A DNA stretch of 64,000 nucleotides, taken from an uncultured SAR116 cluster alpha proteobacterium. GTDB lineage: Bacteria > Pseudomonadota > Alphaproteobacteria > Puniceispirillales > Marisalimonadaceae. Below the pieces are notes generated by a model. It was not told the origin of the DNA. It made no database searches and saw only the letters and a program-made list of their open reading frames with translations. A program made the translations under genes and the position numbers. Below, one piece after another: positions 18,517 through 27,054 of this stretch (positions are counted from its first letter, which is position 1; the number at the start of each line of letters is the position of its first letter). The DNA lies in NCBI GenBank assembly GCA_902578805.1, contig CACHEH010000001.1, positions 1 to 64,000 on the forward strand, in the 5' to 3' direction.

Positions 18517-19401
18517 TTATTTAAAAAAATTGTTAATACTTTTTATAATTTCCTCAGGATTTTCTTCAGCTATATAATGACCAGTATTAACACCATAACC
18601 TTTAACTTCTTGAAAACAATATCTTTGCCAGATTGTTAAGGGCTCATACCATTGTTCTATCTTTCCTTTTTTACCCCACAAAATTAATGCTGGCATTTTA
18701 ATTTTTAAATTTTGCTTTCTGCTTCTATCATCATCTTTCAAATCAATAGAGGATGCAGCTCTATAATCCTCACAAATAGATCTAATAGTTTCAGGATTTT
18801 TAAGACACTCTAAGTAATCAGCTAATGCTTTAGGTGCAAAAAAATCTTTATCCTTTTTTTCTCGTGATGTATGCGCAAAAAACCATTCCTCTGGTGCTTT
18901 GTTAATTACTGACTCTGGTATAGGATATCTCTGAGCTAACCAAAACCAATGATAGTAACCCATTGCAAATTCTTTGTTTGTTCTTTCAAAATGTTCTATA
19001 GTTGGTATTATGTCTAATAGGATTATTTTTATAACTTTGTCAGGATAATCTAATGCTAAACGATGACTAATTCTTGCACCTCTATCATGACCAATAAGGT
19101 AGAATTTGTCAAATCCTAATAAATTCATAAACTCTTTAATATCATATGCCATACTAACTTTAGAGTAATATATATGATCCATGGACAATTTAGGTTTATA
19201 AGACTCTCCATAACCAGGAATATCTGGACAAATTATTGTAAATTTATTTGTTAGTGCTGGAGCTACTTTGTGCCACATTGCATGTGTTTGTGGGTTACCA
19301 TGTAACATTAACAAAGGTGGCCCAGTGCCAGCTTTACGATACCTTACAAAGCCTTTACTAACTTTGATAAAAGAAATTTTAATGTCTGAAAAAAAATTCA
19401 C
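18517..19401 (-). CDS. Alpha/beta hydrolase resembling fluoroacetate/haloacetate dehalogenase
   Basis: A 294-residue alpha/beta hydrolase. The nucleophile elbow is GHDRGAR with aspartate D106 instead of serine, flanked by R107 and R110, the carboxylate-binding arginines of fluoroacetate dehalogenases. An H151-W152 pair (YYHWFW) matches the residues that hold the leaving halide, LDIIPT follows the nucleophile strand as in characterised enzymes, and the catalytic histidine is H275 in TGHYI. The expected reaction is hydrolysis of haloacetates to glycolate. Naming the family is secure; true dehalogenase activity is inferred. The oligopeptidase gene follows 26 bases later. Confidence 0.8.
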   Translation of the reverse strand: MNFFSDIKISFIKVSKGFVRYRKAGTGPPLLMLHGNPQTHAMWHKVAPALTNKFTIICPDIPGYGESYKPKLSMDHIYYSKVSMAYDIKEFMNLLGFDKFYLIGHDRGARISHRLALDYPDKVIKIILLDIIPTIEHFERTNKEFAMGYYHWFWLAQRYPIPESVINKAPEEWFFAHTSREKKDKDFFAPKALADYLECLKNPETIRSICEDYRAASSIDLKDDDRSRKQNLKIKMPALILWGKKGKIEQWYEPLTIWQRYCFQEVKGYGVNTGHYIAEENPEEIIKSINNFFK

Positions 19402-19613
19402 ATTAATTACCTAAATAAAAATTTGTTTAAATTTTATGACAACTTTATAATTTAAATATTAGTCTTAAATTTTGCTGAAACATTTAGTTCTAAATAGTGT
19501 AATAGTATATATTATTCAATACGGAAAATGATCATGTGGCATTTTATTATTAAAAAACAATAATTAATTTTTGTATACAAATTAGATATTTTTGGTAATT
19601 TTTAGGTTATGTT

Positions 19614-19619
19614 TATAAT
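19614..19619 (+). promoter_or_regulatory. Candidate -10 element upstream of the 19638 gene
   Basis: TATAAT at 19614-19619 with TTGGTA at 19592-19597 as a -35, separated by 16 bases. Transcription would begin about 12 bases before the ATG at 19638, leaving a very short leader without a ribosome-binding sequence. The 236-base gap 19402-19637 holds nothing else I can name; it is almost pure A/T. Confidence 0.4.
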
Positions 19620-19637
19620 ATACTACTGAATTTTAAT

Positions 19638-20399
19638 ATGTCTTTCTTTTTTGCATTAAATTTAAATAATTTCAATAATTTGATTACTATTCCTAAGTTT
19701 ACAAATGAGGGAACCAAACTTAAGGGACTATCATTATTTTCTGCAAAAATAAAAAAAAATAAATGGCACATTAGAAAACAAGTTTGTAGAGAAGATGATT
19801 ATTTTTTTTATTTAGAAGTGCTACCTAGAGATTTAGAAGATATATTTTTTTTAAATAATAGTAGCTTTTGTAACAATAGAGAACTTACTGTAAAAGAATT
19901 AAAAATATTTTATGATGTCAAAAGTAATTATTCTTTTAGAGCTAATTTGAAAATTAAAAATGACAAATATGGTTCTAGTTCTTATCAATCAGAATATCCA
20001 ATTGAAATGATTTATAAAAAAGGATCTATTTTAAGTACTGTAAGTTCTCTAACAAACGATGCAAATTCTAACTTTATAGCCTTCAAACAGATATATTACT
20101 TACCTACAAAAAAGCCATTTCAAGTTTTTTTAGTTGATTTAAAAAAAGAAGAGATATTATCAAAAACTATTTTTTACTCTAATTCAACTAATATAATTGA
20201 ATTGTCAAAAGTTAAAGACATTAAAAATTGTTGTTTTTATAGTGATGAATTTTTAGGAATTCCAATCTTTATTTCATATGGTGATAAAGGAGTTTCTATG
20301 GAGCATAGCCATCCTCCACATTTGTATATACAGTCAAATAATAAATTTAAACTAGTTACAAACTTAAAAAACAAGGTTAAAAAAATTGTTTCTAAATAA
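19638..20399 (+). CDS. Hypothetical protein in polysaccharide locus (first of a pair)
   Basis: A 253-residue soluble protein with no signal peptide and no family I can name. It appears rich in beta strands. Near the C-terminus is a distinctive block with several histidines, SMEHSHPPHLYI (about 226-237), preceded by GIPIFISYGD. The next gene overlaps its last 14 bases and encodes a protein of almost equal size, so the two are probably translationally coupled and act together. The neighbours are dTDP-rhamnose genes, which hints at a role in surface glycan decoration or export, by position only. Confidence 0.6.
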   Translation: MSFFFALNLNNFNNLITIPKFTNEGTKLKGLSLFSAKIKKNKWHIRKQVCREDDYFFYLEVLPRDLEDIFFLNNSSFCNNRELTVKELKIFYDVKSNYSFRANLKIKNDKYGSSSYQSEYPIEMIYKKGSILSTVSSLTNDANSNFIAFKQIYYLPTKKPFQVFLVDLKKEEILSKTIFYSNSTNIIELSKVKDIKNCCFYSDEFLGIPIFISYGDKGVSMEHSHPPHLYIQSNNKFKLVTNLKNKVKKIVSK

Positions 20400-21150
20400 T
20401 ATTAAACAATCAAAATTTATTTTAGGACTGAGAAATTCTTTAAATATTAAACCTATTCAGATTTTACTACCAAACGACAAAAAAAGTTATTCAATATCAG
20501 ATGCTTTTTGTTGGAGAAACTGTGAAAATTTCAAAACAGTTTTTAGATATACTGATATAATGGAATACTTTGTAGGGATAAAAGATCTAATTATCAAATT
20601 AGTCATTTGTGATCACAATAATAATATTTTAAATTCAACTGATTTTAAAATTAATGATTTAACTGGAAAGATAAGAATAAATGACATTTTTAATGACAGT
20701 AAGATGAAGTCAGGTCATTTTTTTATATTTCATGAGTTAAGTTCAAAATTTGATGAAAAGATTTTGGTGCGTAATAGTTGTTATACAAGCTATAGTTTTA
20801 ACAAAAATTTACAAAGTTTAGTTCATGGCAATTTACCTGTTCTAGCTAAAAATCAAGACTTTGTTACTTACAAAAAAAATATTGTTCAAATTTCTCATTT
20901 CAAAACTTATGATTATATGGTTCAAAACAACTTCATAACATATGATAAAGTTGAAGCTTTTCTCTTTAATCCTGTAGAAATTGACTTAAAAATAAAAATA
21001 AATGATCTATTTTTCATTCTCAAAGCAAAATCTTCAAAAATAATAAATTTACCAAAAGCTGAAATTTATAAAATTACTTCTAAATGTTTATTAATGAGGC
21101 CAATATTTTTTGTTTATAAAGACGACACATTTGATGTTTTTCACGGTTAA
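20386..21150 (+). CDS. Hypothetical protein in polysaccharide locus (second of a pair)
   Basis: A 254-residue protein starting at a TTG at 20386, which has AAGG nine bases upstream and overlaps the previous gene by 14 bases; no in-frame ATG exists nearby. Recognisable blocks are SDAFCWRN (about 39-46), FIFHEL, RNSCYTSYSF (about 129-138), SLVHGNLPVL (about 145-154) and a late LNP-like FNPVEID segment. I recall similarly built proteins beside glycan genes in other bacteria but know no function. It faces rfbD convergently with a 65-base gap. Confidence 0.6.
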   Translation: MFLNNIKQSKFILGLRNSLNIKPIQILLPNDKKSYSISDAFCWRNCENFKTVFRYTDIMEYFVGIKDLIIKLVICDHNNNILNSTDFKINDLTGKIRINDIFNDSKMKSGHFFIFHELSSKFDEKILVRNSCYTSYSFNKNLQSLVHGNLPVLAKNQDFVTYKKNIVQISHFKTYDYMVQNNFITYDKVEAFLFNPVEIDLKIKINDLFFILKAKSSKIINLPKAEIYKITSKCLLMRPIFFVYKDDTFDVFHG

Positions 21151-21215
21151 AAACTACTAAAAATACATTAAATCTAGAAATTTTTATCTTAAAAAATTTT
21201 ATTAAATATTGGTAA

Positions 21216-22097
21216 TTATATGTCAATCATCTCTTCACTTAAAAGTGATTTCCAATCTATTAAATCATTATTTATAATTGATTTTAATTTTGCATTGTTA
21301 AGACGTGAATTCTTTGGTCTTTTTGCTTTTTGTTTAAATTCATCAGAATATATAGGAAGAATATTTTTTGTCTTCAAAGAAAATCCAATTTTTTTAAGTT
21401 GTTCAAAAATTTCAACGCTAAATCCGTACCATGTAGTATAACCATTAGGAACACAATTAATAATTTGTGCACCCTTTTTTAATTTATCATCTTCGATTAA
21501 TCTTTTAGTTATTTGAGCTATCCATCTAGCAGGTGTAGGTGTTCCAAATTGATCTTTCACTATTTTTAATGTTGTATCATTTTGCATTTTCTGAAGCATA
21601 GTTTTAAAAAAACTATGATGCGAACAACTATATATCCAACCACATCTCAAAATTATACTATCAGCGCTACTATTTAAAATAAATGAATCACCTTGTAATT
21701 TTGTTAAACCATAAAAATTAATTGGATGACATTTATCTGTCTCGCTATATGTATCAATGATTTCACCTGAGTAAACATAATCAGACGAATAATGAACAAG
21801 TAAACTTTTATTTTGAGAACACCAATTCGCCAACATTTTAGGAAAAATTGTATTCAATTTTAATACTTTTTCTCTAGCATTTTCAGCTTTGTCAACATTG
21901 GTATAAGCAAGTGTGTTTATTATTATTGTTGGTTTCAATATCTGAAGTTTTTCATTTAACACTGTGTATGAAATATGTTCAAAAAAAAGTTTGGGGGGTG
22001 TAATTAAACTATATTTATCACTCAAAACTTTTACCAATGCTGAACCAACTTGACCAGTACTTCCAATAATAAGAATTTTGGGCGAGGAATTAGTCAT
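21216..22097 (-). CDS. rfbD: dTDP-4-dehydrorhamnose reductase
   Basis: A 293-residue extended SDR. It has the nucleotide-binding GSTGQVGSAL (about 12-21), SSDYVYSG (about 105-112) and the catalytic YGLTK (Y-x-x-x-K near 129-133). It performs the last step to dTDP-L-rhamnose, reducing dTDP-4-dehydro-L-rhamnose with NADPH. It is the last gene of the rfbBACD unit and follows rfbC by one base. The length is normal. The product feeds the glycosyltransferases encoded at 25047-26960. Confidence 0.92.
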   Translation of the reverse strand: MTNSSPKILIIGSTGQVGSALVKVLSDKYSLITPPKLFFEHISYTVLNEKLQILKPTIIINTLAYTNVDKAENAREKVLKLNTIFPKMLANWCSQNKSLLVHYSSDYVYSGEIIDTYSETDKCHPINFYGLTKLQGDSFILNSSADSIILRCGWIYSCSHHSFFKTMLQKMQNDTTLKIVKDQFGTPTPARWIAQITKRLIEDDKLKKGAQIINCVPNGYTTWYGFSVEIFEQLKKIGFSLKTKNILPIYSDEFKQKAKRPKNSRLNNAKLKSIINNDLIDWKSLLSEEMIDI

Positions 22098-22098
22098 T

Positions 22099-22653
22099 TT
22101 AATTATCAGGCAAGTTTTTAATTTCTTTTAAAGGTAATGCCTTTTTGTCCTTTTTACTGACTTTATTGACTTTAATAGGCCATTTAATATTTATGTCTGG
22201 ATCATTGAATAAAACAATTTTTTCGTCATTTTGTGACCAATAGTTCAAACTACATTTGTAGTTTACTATAGCAAATTTACTTAACACCTGAAACCCATGA
22301 GCAAATCCAGGTGGAACCCAAAATTGGTTACTTTTTTCGTCATTTAATTCTAAACTAAACCATTTACTAAAAGTTGGTGATTTTTTTCTTACATCAATAA
22401 TTACATCAAAAATACAACCGTAAATTACAGTTACAAGTTTTCCCTGAGATTTTGGATATTGAAAATGAAGACCCCTTACATCTCCTTTATTACTTTTAGA
22501 ATTATTATCCTGAAGCCAAGGACCCTTAATTCCAATTTCATTATACCTTTTTAAATGAAAGCTTTCATAAAAATATCCTCTTTCGTCCTTAAAGATTTTA
22601 GGTTGAATCTCATAAACATTATGAGTAATTTTATTTATCTTCATCGAAATCAT
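22099..22653 (-). CDS. rfbC: dTDP-4-dehydrorhamnose 3,5-epimerase
   Basis: A 184-residue cupin-fold epimerase. Visible landmarks are the catalytic histidine in GDVRGLHFQ (about 57-65), FDVIIDVRK, the FWVPPGFAHGFQVLS block (about 110-124) and the YKCS segment with the active-site tyrosine. It inverts C3 and C5 of dTDP-4-dehydro-6-deoxyglucose. The start codon lies 23 bases inside the rfbA gene, so translation is likely coupled. Confidence 0.92.
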   Translation of the reverse strand: MISMKINKITHNVYEIQPKIFKDERGYFYESFHLKRYNEIGIKGPWLQDNNSKSNKGDVRGLHFQYPKSQGKLVTVIYGCIFDVIIDVRKKSPTFSKWFSLELNDEKSNQFWVPPGFAHGFQVLSKFAIVNYKCSLNYWSQNDEKIVLFNDPDINIKWPIKVNKVSKKDKKALPLKEIKNLPDN

Positions 22654-23521
22654 CTGCCAAGTTTATTAAATATTTTCCATATTCTGAATTAGTGTCATAA
22701 TTTGGTAACTTTTTAAAATTAGTTATATTGATCCAGGATTTATGAAGTGCAATCTCCTCTAAACAAGAAATCTTTATACCCTGTCTTTTTTCAATTGTTG
22801 CAATAAAATTAGCAGAATCTAATAAACCCTGCGGTGTACCAGTATCAAGCCAAGCGAACCCCCTATTTAAACTAATTACTTTAAGAGCATTATTTTTTAT
22901 ATATTGAAGATTTAAATCGGTTATTTCTAGCTCCCCTCTATTTGACGGCTTAAGCTTTTTGGCAAATTCAACCCCATGAGAATCATAAAAATATAAGCCT
23001 GTGACTGCAAAATTTGATATAAAAACTTTTGGCTTTTCTATTATTGATACAATTTTATTATTTCTATCAAACTTTACAACTCCATATTGATTTGGGTTTT
23101 TAACTTTGTAAGAAAAAATATATGCTCCTTTATCATTTTTATTTGCTTGATGTAAAAGATTTGAAAACCCATTGCCATAAAAGAGATTGTCCCCTAATAT
23201 CAAAGCGCAGGGTGAACCATTCAAAAATTTTTCTGCAAGTATTAAACCATGAGCTATTCCTTTTGGCTTTTCTTGTACGTGGAATTTAAAATCAACTCCA
23301 ATTTTGCCTATTTTTTTAATCAAATTTTTATAAAGACCAATATGTTCAGGGGTAGAAATTATTAATATTTCTCTAATTCCAGCTAACATTAAGGTTGATA
23401 TTGGATAGTAGATCATAGGTTTATCATAAACTTGTAGTAAATGCTTTGAAACAGCATTAGTAATTGGGTTCATTCTTGAACCACTTCCACCTGCCATTAT
23501 TATACCTTTTCTTTTTGTCAT
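22631..23521 (-). CDS. rfbA: Glucose-1-phosphate thymidylyltransferase
   Basis: A 296-residue nucleotidyltransferase. The pyrophosphorylase signature GGSGSRMNPIT (about 11-21), KPMIYYPISTLMLAGI (about 34-49), ALILGDNLFYG with a metal-binding aspartate, and GFAWLDTGTPQGL (about 219-231) are all present. It makes dTDP-glucose from dTTP and glucose 1-phosphate, the entry step to dTDP-rhamnose. It follows rfbB by 26 bases and overlaps rfbC. Confidence 0.93.
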   Translation of the reverse strand: MTKRKGIIMAGGSGSRMNPITNAVSKHLLQVYDKPMIYYPISTLMLAGIREILIISTPEHIGLYKNLIKKIGKIGVDFKFHVQEKPKGIAHGLILAEKFLNGSPCALILGDNLFYGNGFSNLLHQANKNDKGAYIFSYKVKNPNQYGVVKFDRNNKIVSIIEKPKVFISNFAVTGLYFYDSHGVEFAKKLKPSNRGELEITDLNLQYIKNNALKVISLNRGFAWLDTGTPQGLLDSANFIATIEKRQGIKISCLEEIALHKSWINITNFKKLPNYDTNSEYGKYLINLADDFDEDK

Positions 23522-23547
23522 AAATAACTAAACCAGATTAGTAATCA

Positions 23548-24600
23548 TCAAATTAATTTGTTTAATCCTAGTCTTTGACCAGAGTAATTTTCTTTTAAAG
23601 TTTTTTCCCATATTGTTTTATTATTTAAATACCATTTTACTGTCTCTTTTAATCCTCTATCAAAGTCTATTTTAGGACGCCAACCCAATTCGTTTTTAAT
23701 TTTATTTGAGTTTATTGAATACCTATAATCGTGTCCTGGCCTGTCAGTAACAAATTTAATTAAATTTTTATAACTCTTGTTTTTTAGGGGTAGCAAGTCA
23801 TCAAGTGAATTACAAATCTTTTCTGCCATATCAATATTTCTAATACAATTGTCAGCTCCTATTAGATATTGTTCTCCTATGACACCTTGCTCAAGAATAA
23901 GCATTATTGCATCACAGTGATCTTTGACATTAATCCAATCTCTCATCTGATTACCGTTGCCATAGATTGGGAGATATAGATTTTGCAAAGCTTTTATTAT
24001 CAAAAGAGGAACAAACTTTTCTGGAAATTGATTATTGCCATAATTATTGCTACAATTAGTTATTATAACAGGTAATCCGTATGTTTTATAATATGACAAA
24101 ACAAGGTGATCTCCACCAGCTTTTGACGCTGCATATGGTGAGTTGGGTTTATATTTTGAATTTTCACTAAAACTGCCGCTTTTTATTGATCCAAAAACTT
24201 CATCAGTCGAAATTTGAATAAATTTGAAACTTTGGTTTTTTTTATGTAAATCTATAGAAAGATCAAGTAATTTTTGAACACCTACAATATTGGTTAAGAC
24301 AAAGTCTGCTGAATTTTCTATAGATCTATCAACATGTGTTTCAGCTGCAAAATTTATTAGTGCATCATATTGTTTTTCTCTAAAAAACTCTAATAAAAAC
24401 TTATCATCAAGGATAGATTCCTTATAAAACTTAAAGTTTTTATTATTTCTCACATCATTAAGAGCTTCCAAGGAACCTGAGTATGTAAGTTTATCAATTA
24501 CAGTAACATTAAACCCTTTTTCAATAGATAGTCTAACAAAATGACTCCCTATAAACCCAGCTCCGCCTGTAACAATTAATTTTTTTATTTTATACTCCAA
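23548..24600 (-). CDS. rfbB: dTDP-glucose 4,6-dehydratase
   Basis: A 350-residue extended SDR with GGAGFIGSHFV (about 12-22) for NAD, AETHVDRSIE (about 86-95), QISTDEVFG (about 129-137) with the catalytic D-E pair, YAASKAGGD (Y-x-x-x-K near 155-159) and NCSNNYGNNQFPEK. It converts dTDP-glucose to dTDP-4-dehydro-6-deoxyglucose. It is the first gene of the rhamnose operon; its promoter must lie in the 24601-24793 gap between it and the tRNA gene. Confidence 0.93.
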   Translation of the reverse strand: MEYKIKKLIVTGGAGFIGSHFVRLSIEKGFNVTVIDKLTYSGSLEALNDVRNNKNFKFYKESILDDKFLLEFFREKQYDALINFAAETHVDRSIENSADFVLTNIVGVQKLLDLSIDLHKKNQSFKFIQISTDEVFGSIKSGSFSENSKYKPNSPYAASKAGGDHLVLSYYKTYGLPVIITNCSNNYGNNQFPEKFVPLLIIKALQNLYLPIYGNGNQMRDWINVKDHCDAIMLILEQGVIGEQYLIGADNCIRNIDMAEKICNSLDDLLPLKNKSYKNLIKFVTDRPGHDYRYSINSNKIKNELGWRPKIDFDRGLKETVKWYLNNKTIWEKTLKENYSGQRLGLNKLI

Positions 24601-24793
24601 ATGTTGTAATTAAAATTTTAAAAATAAATTAAGTTATATATTTAAGCAATTTTTTTATCTGCTAAAAATTCTAAGATTTTTTTACAAAACCGATATAATT
24701 GGATTATAATTTTGACTAAAAAATTTAATAAATAATTTCGATCAATGAGGCATTTTAGGTGTAGACACCATTGAATGCATAAATAATTAGTTT
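24601..24793. other. Non-coding gap between rfbB and the tRNA gene
   Basis: An A/T-rich spacer that must hold the rfb promoter and the tRNA 3' trailer. On the tRNA strand, TCAATG at 24769-24774 can pair with CATTGA at 24742-24747, enclosing a second inverted repeat GGTGTCTACACC (24758-24769). No T run follows directly, so this is only a weak candidate for a trailer or terminator structure. I see no protein gene here. The similar gap 24871-25046 holds the likely tRNA promoter and nothing else visible. Confidence 0.3.
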
Positions 24794-24796
24794 TGG

Positions 24797-24870
24797 TGAA
24801 CTCGGCAGGATTCTAACCTGCAACCTATTCCTTAGGAGGGAATTGCTCTATACAGTTGAGCTACGAGTCC
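24797..24870 (-). tRNA. tRNA-Arg (anticodon CCU), CCA encoded
   Basis: The minus strand folds as a complete 74-nt cloverleaf followed by encoded CCA (24794-24796). Acceptor stem GGACTCG pairs with CGAGTTC (one G-U), D stem GCTC/GAGC, anticodon stem ATTCC/GGAAT around CTCCTAA (anticodon CCU, codon AGG), variable loop AGGTT, T stem GCAGG/CCTGC. A20 and discriminator A73 agree with arginine identity. The D loop AACTGTATA has U at position 19 and the T loop TTAGAAT has A at 56, in place of the near-invariant G19 and C56; the two changes are complementary. It lies between rfbB and a glycosyltransferase gene. Confidence 0.93.
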
Positions 24871-25046
24871 AATTTTACATATTATTCTAATACTTTATTT
24901 TGATGAAAATTTAAATATAACATTTTTAAACAAGTACAAATATCTTCAAATCCATAAATTTATTAGATAAAAAATTGAACAATTTTTAAAAATCTGTAAT
25001 TCATCAAATTCTTTAATTAAAATAGACAAAGTAAAACTTTTAAAAG

Positions 25047-26069
25047 TTAATTATAAAAAAAATTTAAGATAGGGTTGGTTGAAAATTTTATTTTTGTATT
25101 ATCTTTTGGAAATTTAATTTGTTTTAATAAATTGTAAAAATTTGCTAAATCTTTTTCAACTTCAAAAGATGAGTAATATGATAAGAGTTTATTTTTTTGA
25201 TTGTTAATATTATCATCATTAAAAAAGTTTAAATTATTTTCAATTGTTTGACATGTAAATTCAATTTTACTAATAAATTCAATAATATTACCATATTCTA
25301 CTTTATAAAAAATAGGTAATTTAAAATACTCATCTCCGCCTCTGCCAGTATAACCAATAACTAAATTGTTACAAATTGCAGCTTCTATAGGAGGAAGGCC
25401 TAACCCTTCTTGATCTGAAAATGATAAAAAAACTCTACTCCTATTTAAAAAATGTATTGTTTGTTTTTCACTGTAATTATTTATATCTATGAATTTCCAA
25501 TTTGTACTTAGTTTATTTTTAAGTAAAAATATTATATTCTTTGAGTGATCGTTGAGTTTTCTAGACATATAACTTATTAGAAAAGATTTTTTTAGAGAAT
25601 TTGACAAGTCTTTGATGTAAGGCCTTATTCTTATTATCCTTTCATTTTCGAAGGATGAAAAAATAAACTTAACAGTTTTTTTAACTTCTTCTGATATTAC
25701 AAGAATAATTTCAGCCTTTTTATATACTTCAAAAAATTCGGAGTTTGTTTTTTTATTTTTACCTTTTTGTATCAAATATCCATTTTGTACAAAAATTCCA
25801 TATTTCAAATTATTTTTCAGACAAAAGCTTCCAATATCTCCTGCTAAAACTTCAGGTATAACTAAAAAATCTTGGGAAACATCAAAAACTGCCATTTTTT
25901 TTTTTATTGTATTATTTTCAAACCATGTACAATAAAAACTTGGCTTATAAAGATGTAGAACAGAAGCCTCAATACCCATTGTAGTTAAAATTTCAGCATG
26001 TTGATATATTACTTTTATACCCCCACTTGGTTTATTATTGTGTGTTGGTAATAAGTAAATAATTCTCAT
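25047..26069 (-). CDS. Glycosyltransferase, GT4-like (GT-B fold)
   Basis: A 340-residue protein beginning MRIIYLLPTHNNKPSGGIKVI, the N-terminal pattern of GT-B transferases with a glycine loop after the first strand. Near residues 210-230 is RVFLSFSDQEGLGLPPIEA, the E-x-x-x-x-x-x-E type motif that binds the donor nucleotide, followed by NNLVIGYTGRGG. It likely transfers a sugar, possibly rhamnose, during surface-polysaccharide assembly in the cytoplasm. Donor and acceptor cannot be read. It lies 48 bases downstream of the GT2 gene on the same strand, with which it probably forms an operon. Confidence 0.75.
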   Translation of the reverse strand: MRIIYLLPTHNNKPSGGIKVIYQHAEILTTMGIEASVLHLYKPSFYCTWFENNTIKKKMAVFDVSQDFLVIPEVLAGDIGSFCLKNNLKYGIFVQNGYLIQKGKNKKTNSEFFEVYKKAEIILVISEEVKKTVKFIFSSFENERIIRIRPYIKDLSNSLKKSFLISYMSRKLNDHSKNIIFLLKNKLSTNWKFIDINNYSEKQTIHFLNRSRVFLSFSDQEGLGLPPIEAAICNNLVIGYTGRGGDEYFKLPIFYKVEYGNIIEFISKIEFTCQTIENNLNFFNDDNINNQKNKLLSYYSSFEVEKDLANFYNLLKQIKFPKDNTKIKFSTNPILNFFYN

Positions 26070-26117
26070 TTAAATTTCCTAAAAGAAATTTCCGCCAAAA
26101 ATTTTATTGATAAAAAC

Positions 26118-26960
26118 TTAAAATGGACCAACATTTCTTCTTTCATGACTATCAATGCCTTGCAAATAACAAAGTATACCCCTTATTCTAAAGTAAACAG
26201 AAGTAAACCTTTTTATTTTTAAAAAAATCAAAAAAATTAAGGCTCTTTTAAATTTGACAATTAAATTAACAAAAATCATATTATGAGAATTATTTTTTCT
26301 TTTCATTAAATAATATGCCTCTGACCAACCCATATGCCAGTTTCTTAATTTTTGAATTTTGGTGTTTTTTTCAGTACTATTTTCACCTTCGTGATAGACA
26401 AAACAATCTCCTAAAATAATTAATTTATAACCTAAATTAATAATTCTGTCTGATAAAATATTATCCTCATAAAAAAGAAAAATTTTTTCATCAAAAATTT
26501 TATTTTTTATAATTGAACAATCTATTAAAAAACATGCTCCAGAAATAAAAGCTGTAGTTTTGTCTATATGCCGAACAACTCTAACATGAAATAATTTTGA
26601 CAAACGTGGAGCGATTAATCCAAAACCAGAATTTCGTTCAATTCCATTTAGCAATTTAGTAAAAAAATTTTTTTCAAATGTTAAATCTGGATTAACAATT
26701 AAACAATATTTAGATTTAACTGCAGTCATCCCAATATTTACACCTTTGCCATATCCAAAATTTTGCATATTTTGAATTATTCTGTATTTTTTTCCAATAT
26801 TGTTAATTGTATTTATTGTTTTATCATCACTATTATTATCAACAATAATAATTTTTTTATCATTAAAATTATCTAGTTCAGGTTGAAGTAAAAACTTTTT
26901 TATAATGTTTTCACTATTAAAGGTAACCGTGATTATCGAAATATCATTGATTGATAACAT
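26118..26960 (-). CDS. Glycosyltransferase family 2, rhamnosyltransferase-like
   Basis: About 280 residues from the ATG at 26960 (MLSINDISIITVTFN). GT-A features are the ITVTFNSE start, IVDNNSDDKT with donor-binding aspartates, NFGYGKGVNIGM, LIVNPDL (the DxD-equivalent) and a C-terminal FLFYEDNILSDRI, all typical of WbbL-like rhamnosyltransferases that use dTDP-rhamnose. This matches the adjacent rfbBACD genes. An in-frame ATG at 27035 would add 25 basic/hydrophobic residues but leave only 20 bases to the divergent SDR gene, so I prefer the shorter form. Confidence 0.78.
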   Translation of the reverse strand: MLSINDISIITVTFNSENIIKKFLLQPELDNFNDKKIIIVDNNSDDKTINTINNIGKKYRIIQNMQNFGYGKGVNIGMTAVKSKYCLIVNPDLTFEKNFFTKLLNGIERNSGFGLIAPRLSKLFHVRVVRHIDKTTAFISGACFLIDCSIIKNKIFDEKIFLFYEDNILSDRIINLGYKLIILGDCFVYHEGENSTEKNTKIQKLRNWHMGWSEAYYLMKRKNNSHNMIFVNLIVKFKRALIFLIFLKIKRFTSVYFRIRGILCYLQGIDSHERRNVGPF

Positions 26961-27054
26961 TTTTACATCTTCTGAAATATATGTATACTTTCTAGATATT
27001 ATAAATTTTCTAATATAAAACAAATATTTAATCATTTTTTTGAGGCTTGATAAA

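Noticed and set aside
24742-24774. A second tRNA or a strong terminator beside the tRNA-Arg
   Set aside because: It forms only short stems, does not fold as a cloverleaf and lacks a T run directly after the stem.
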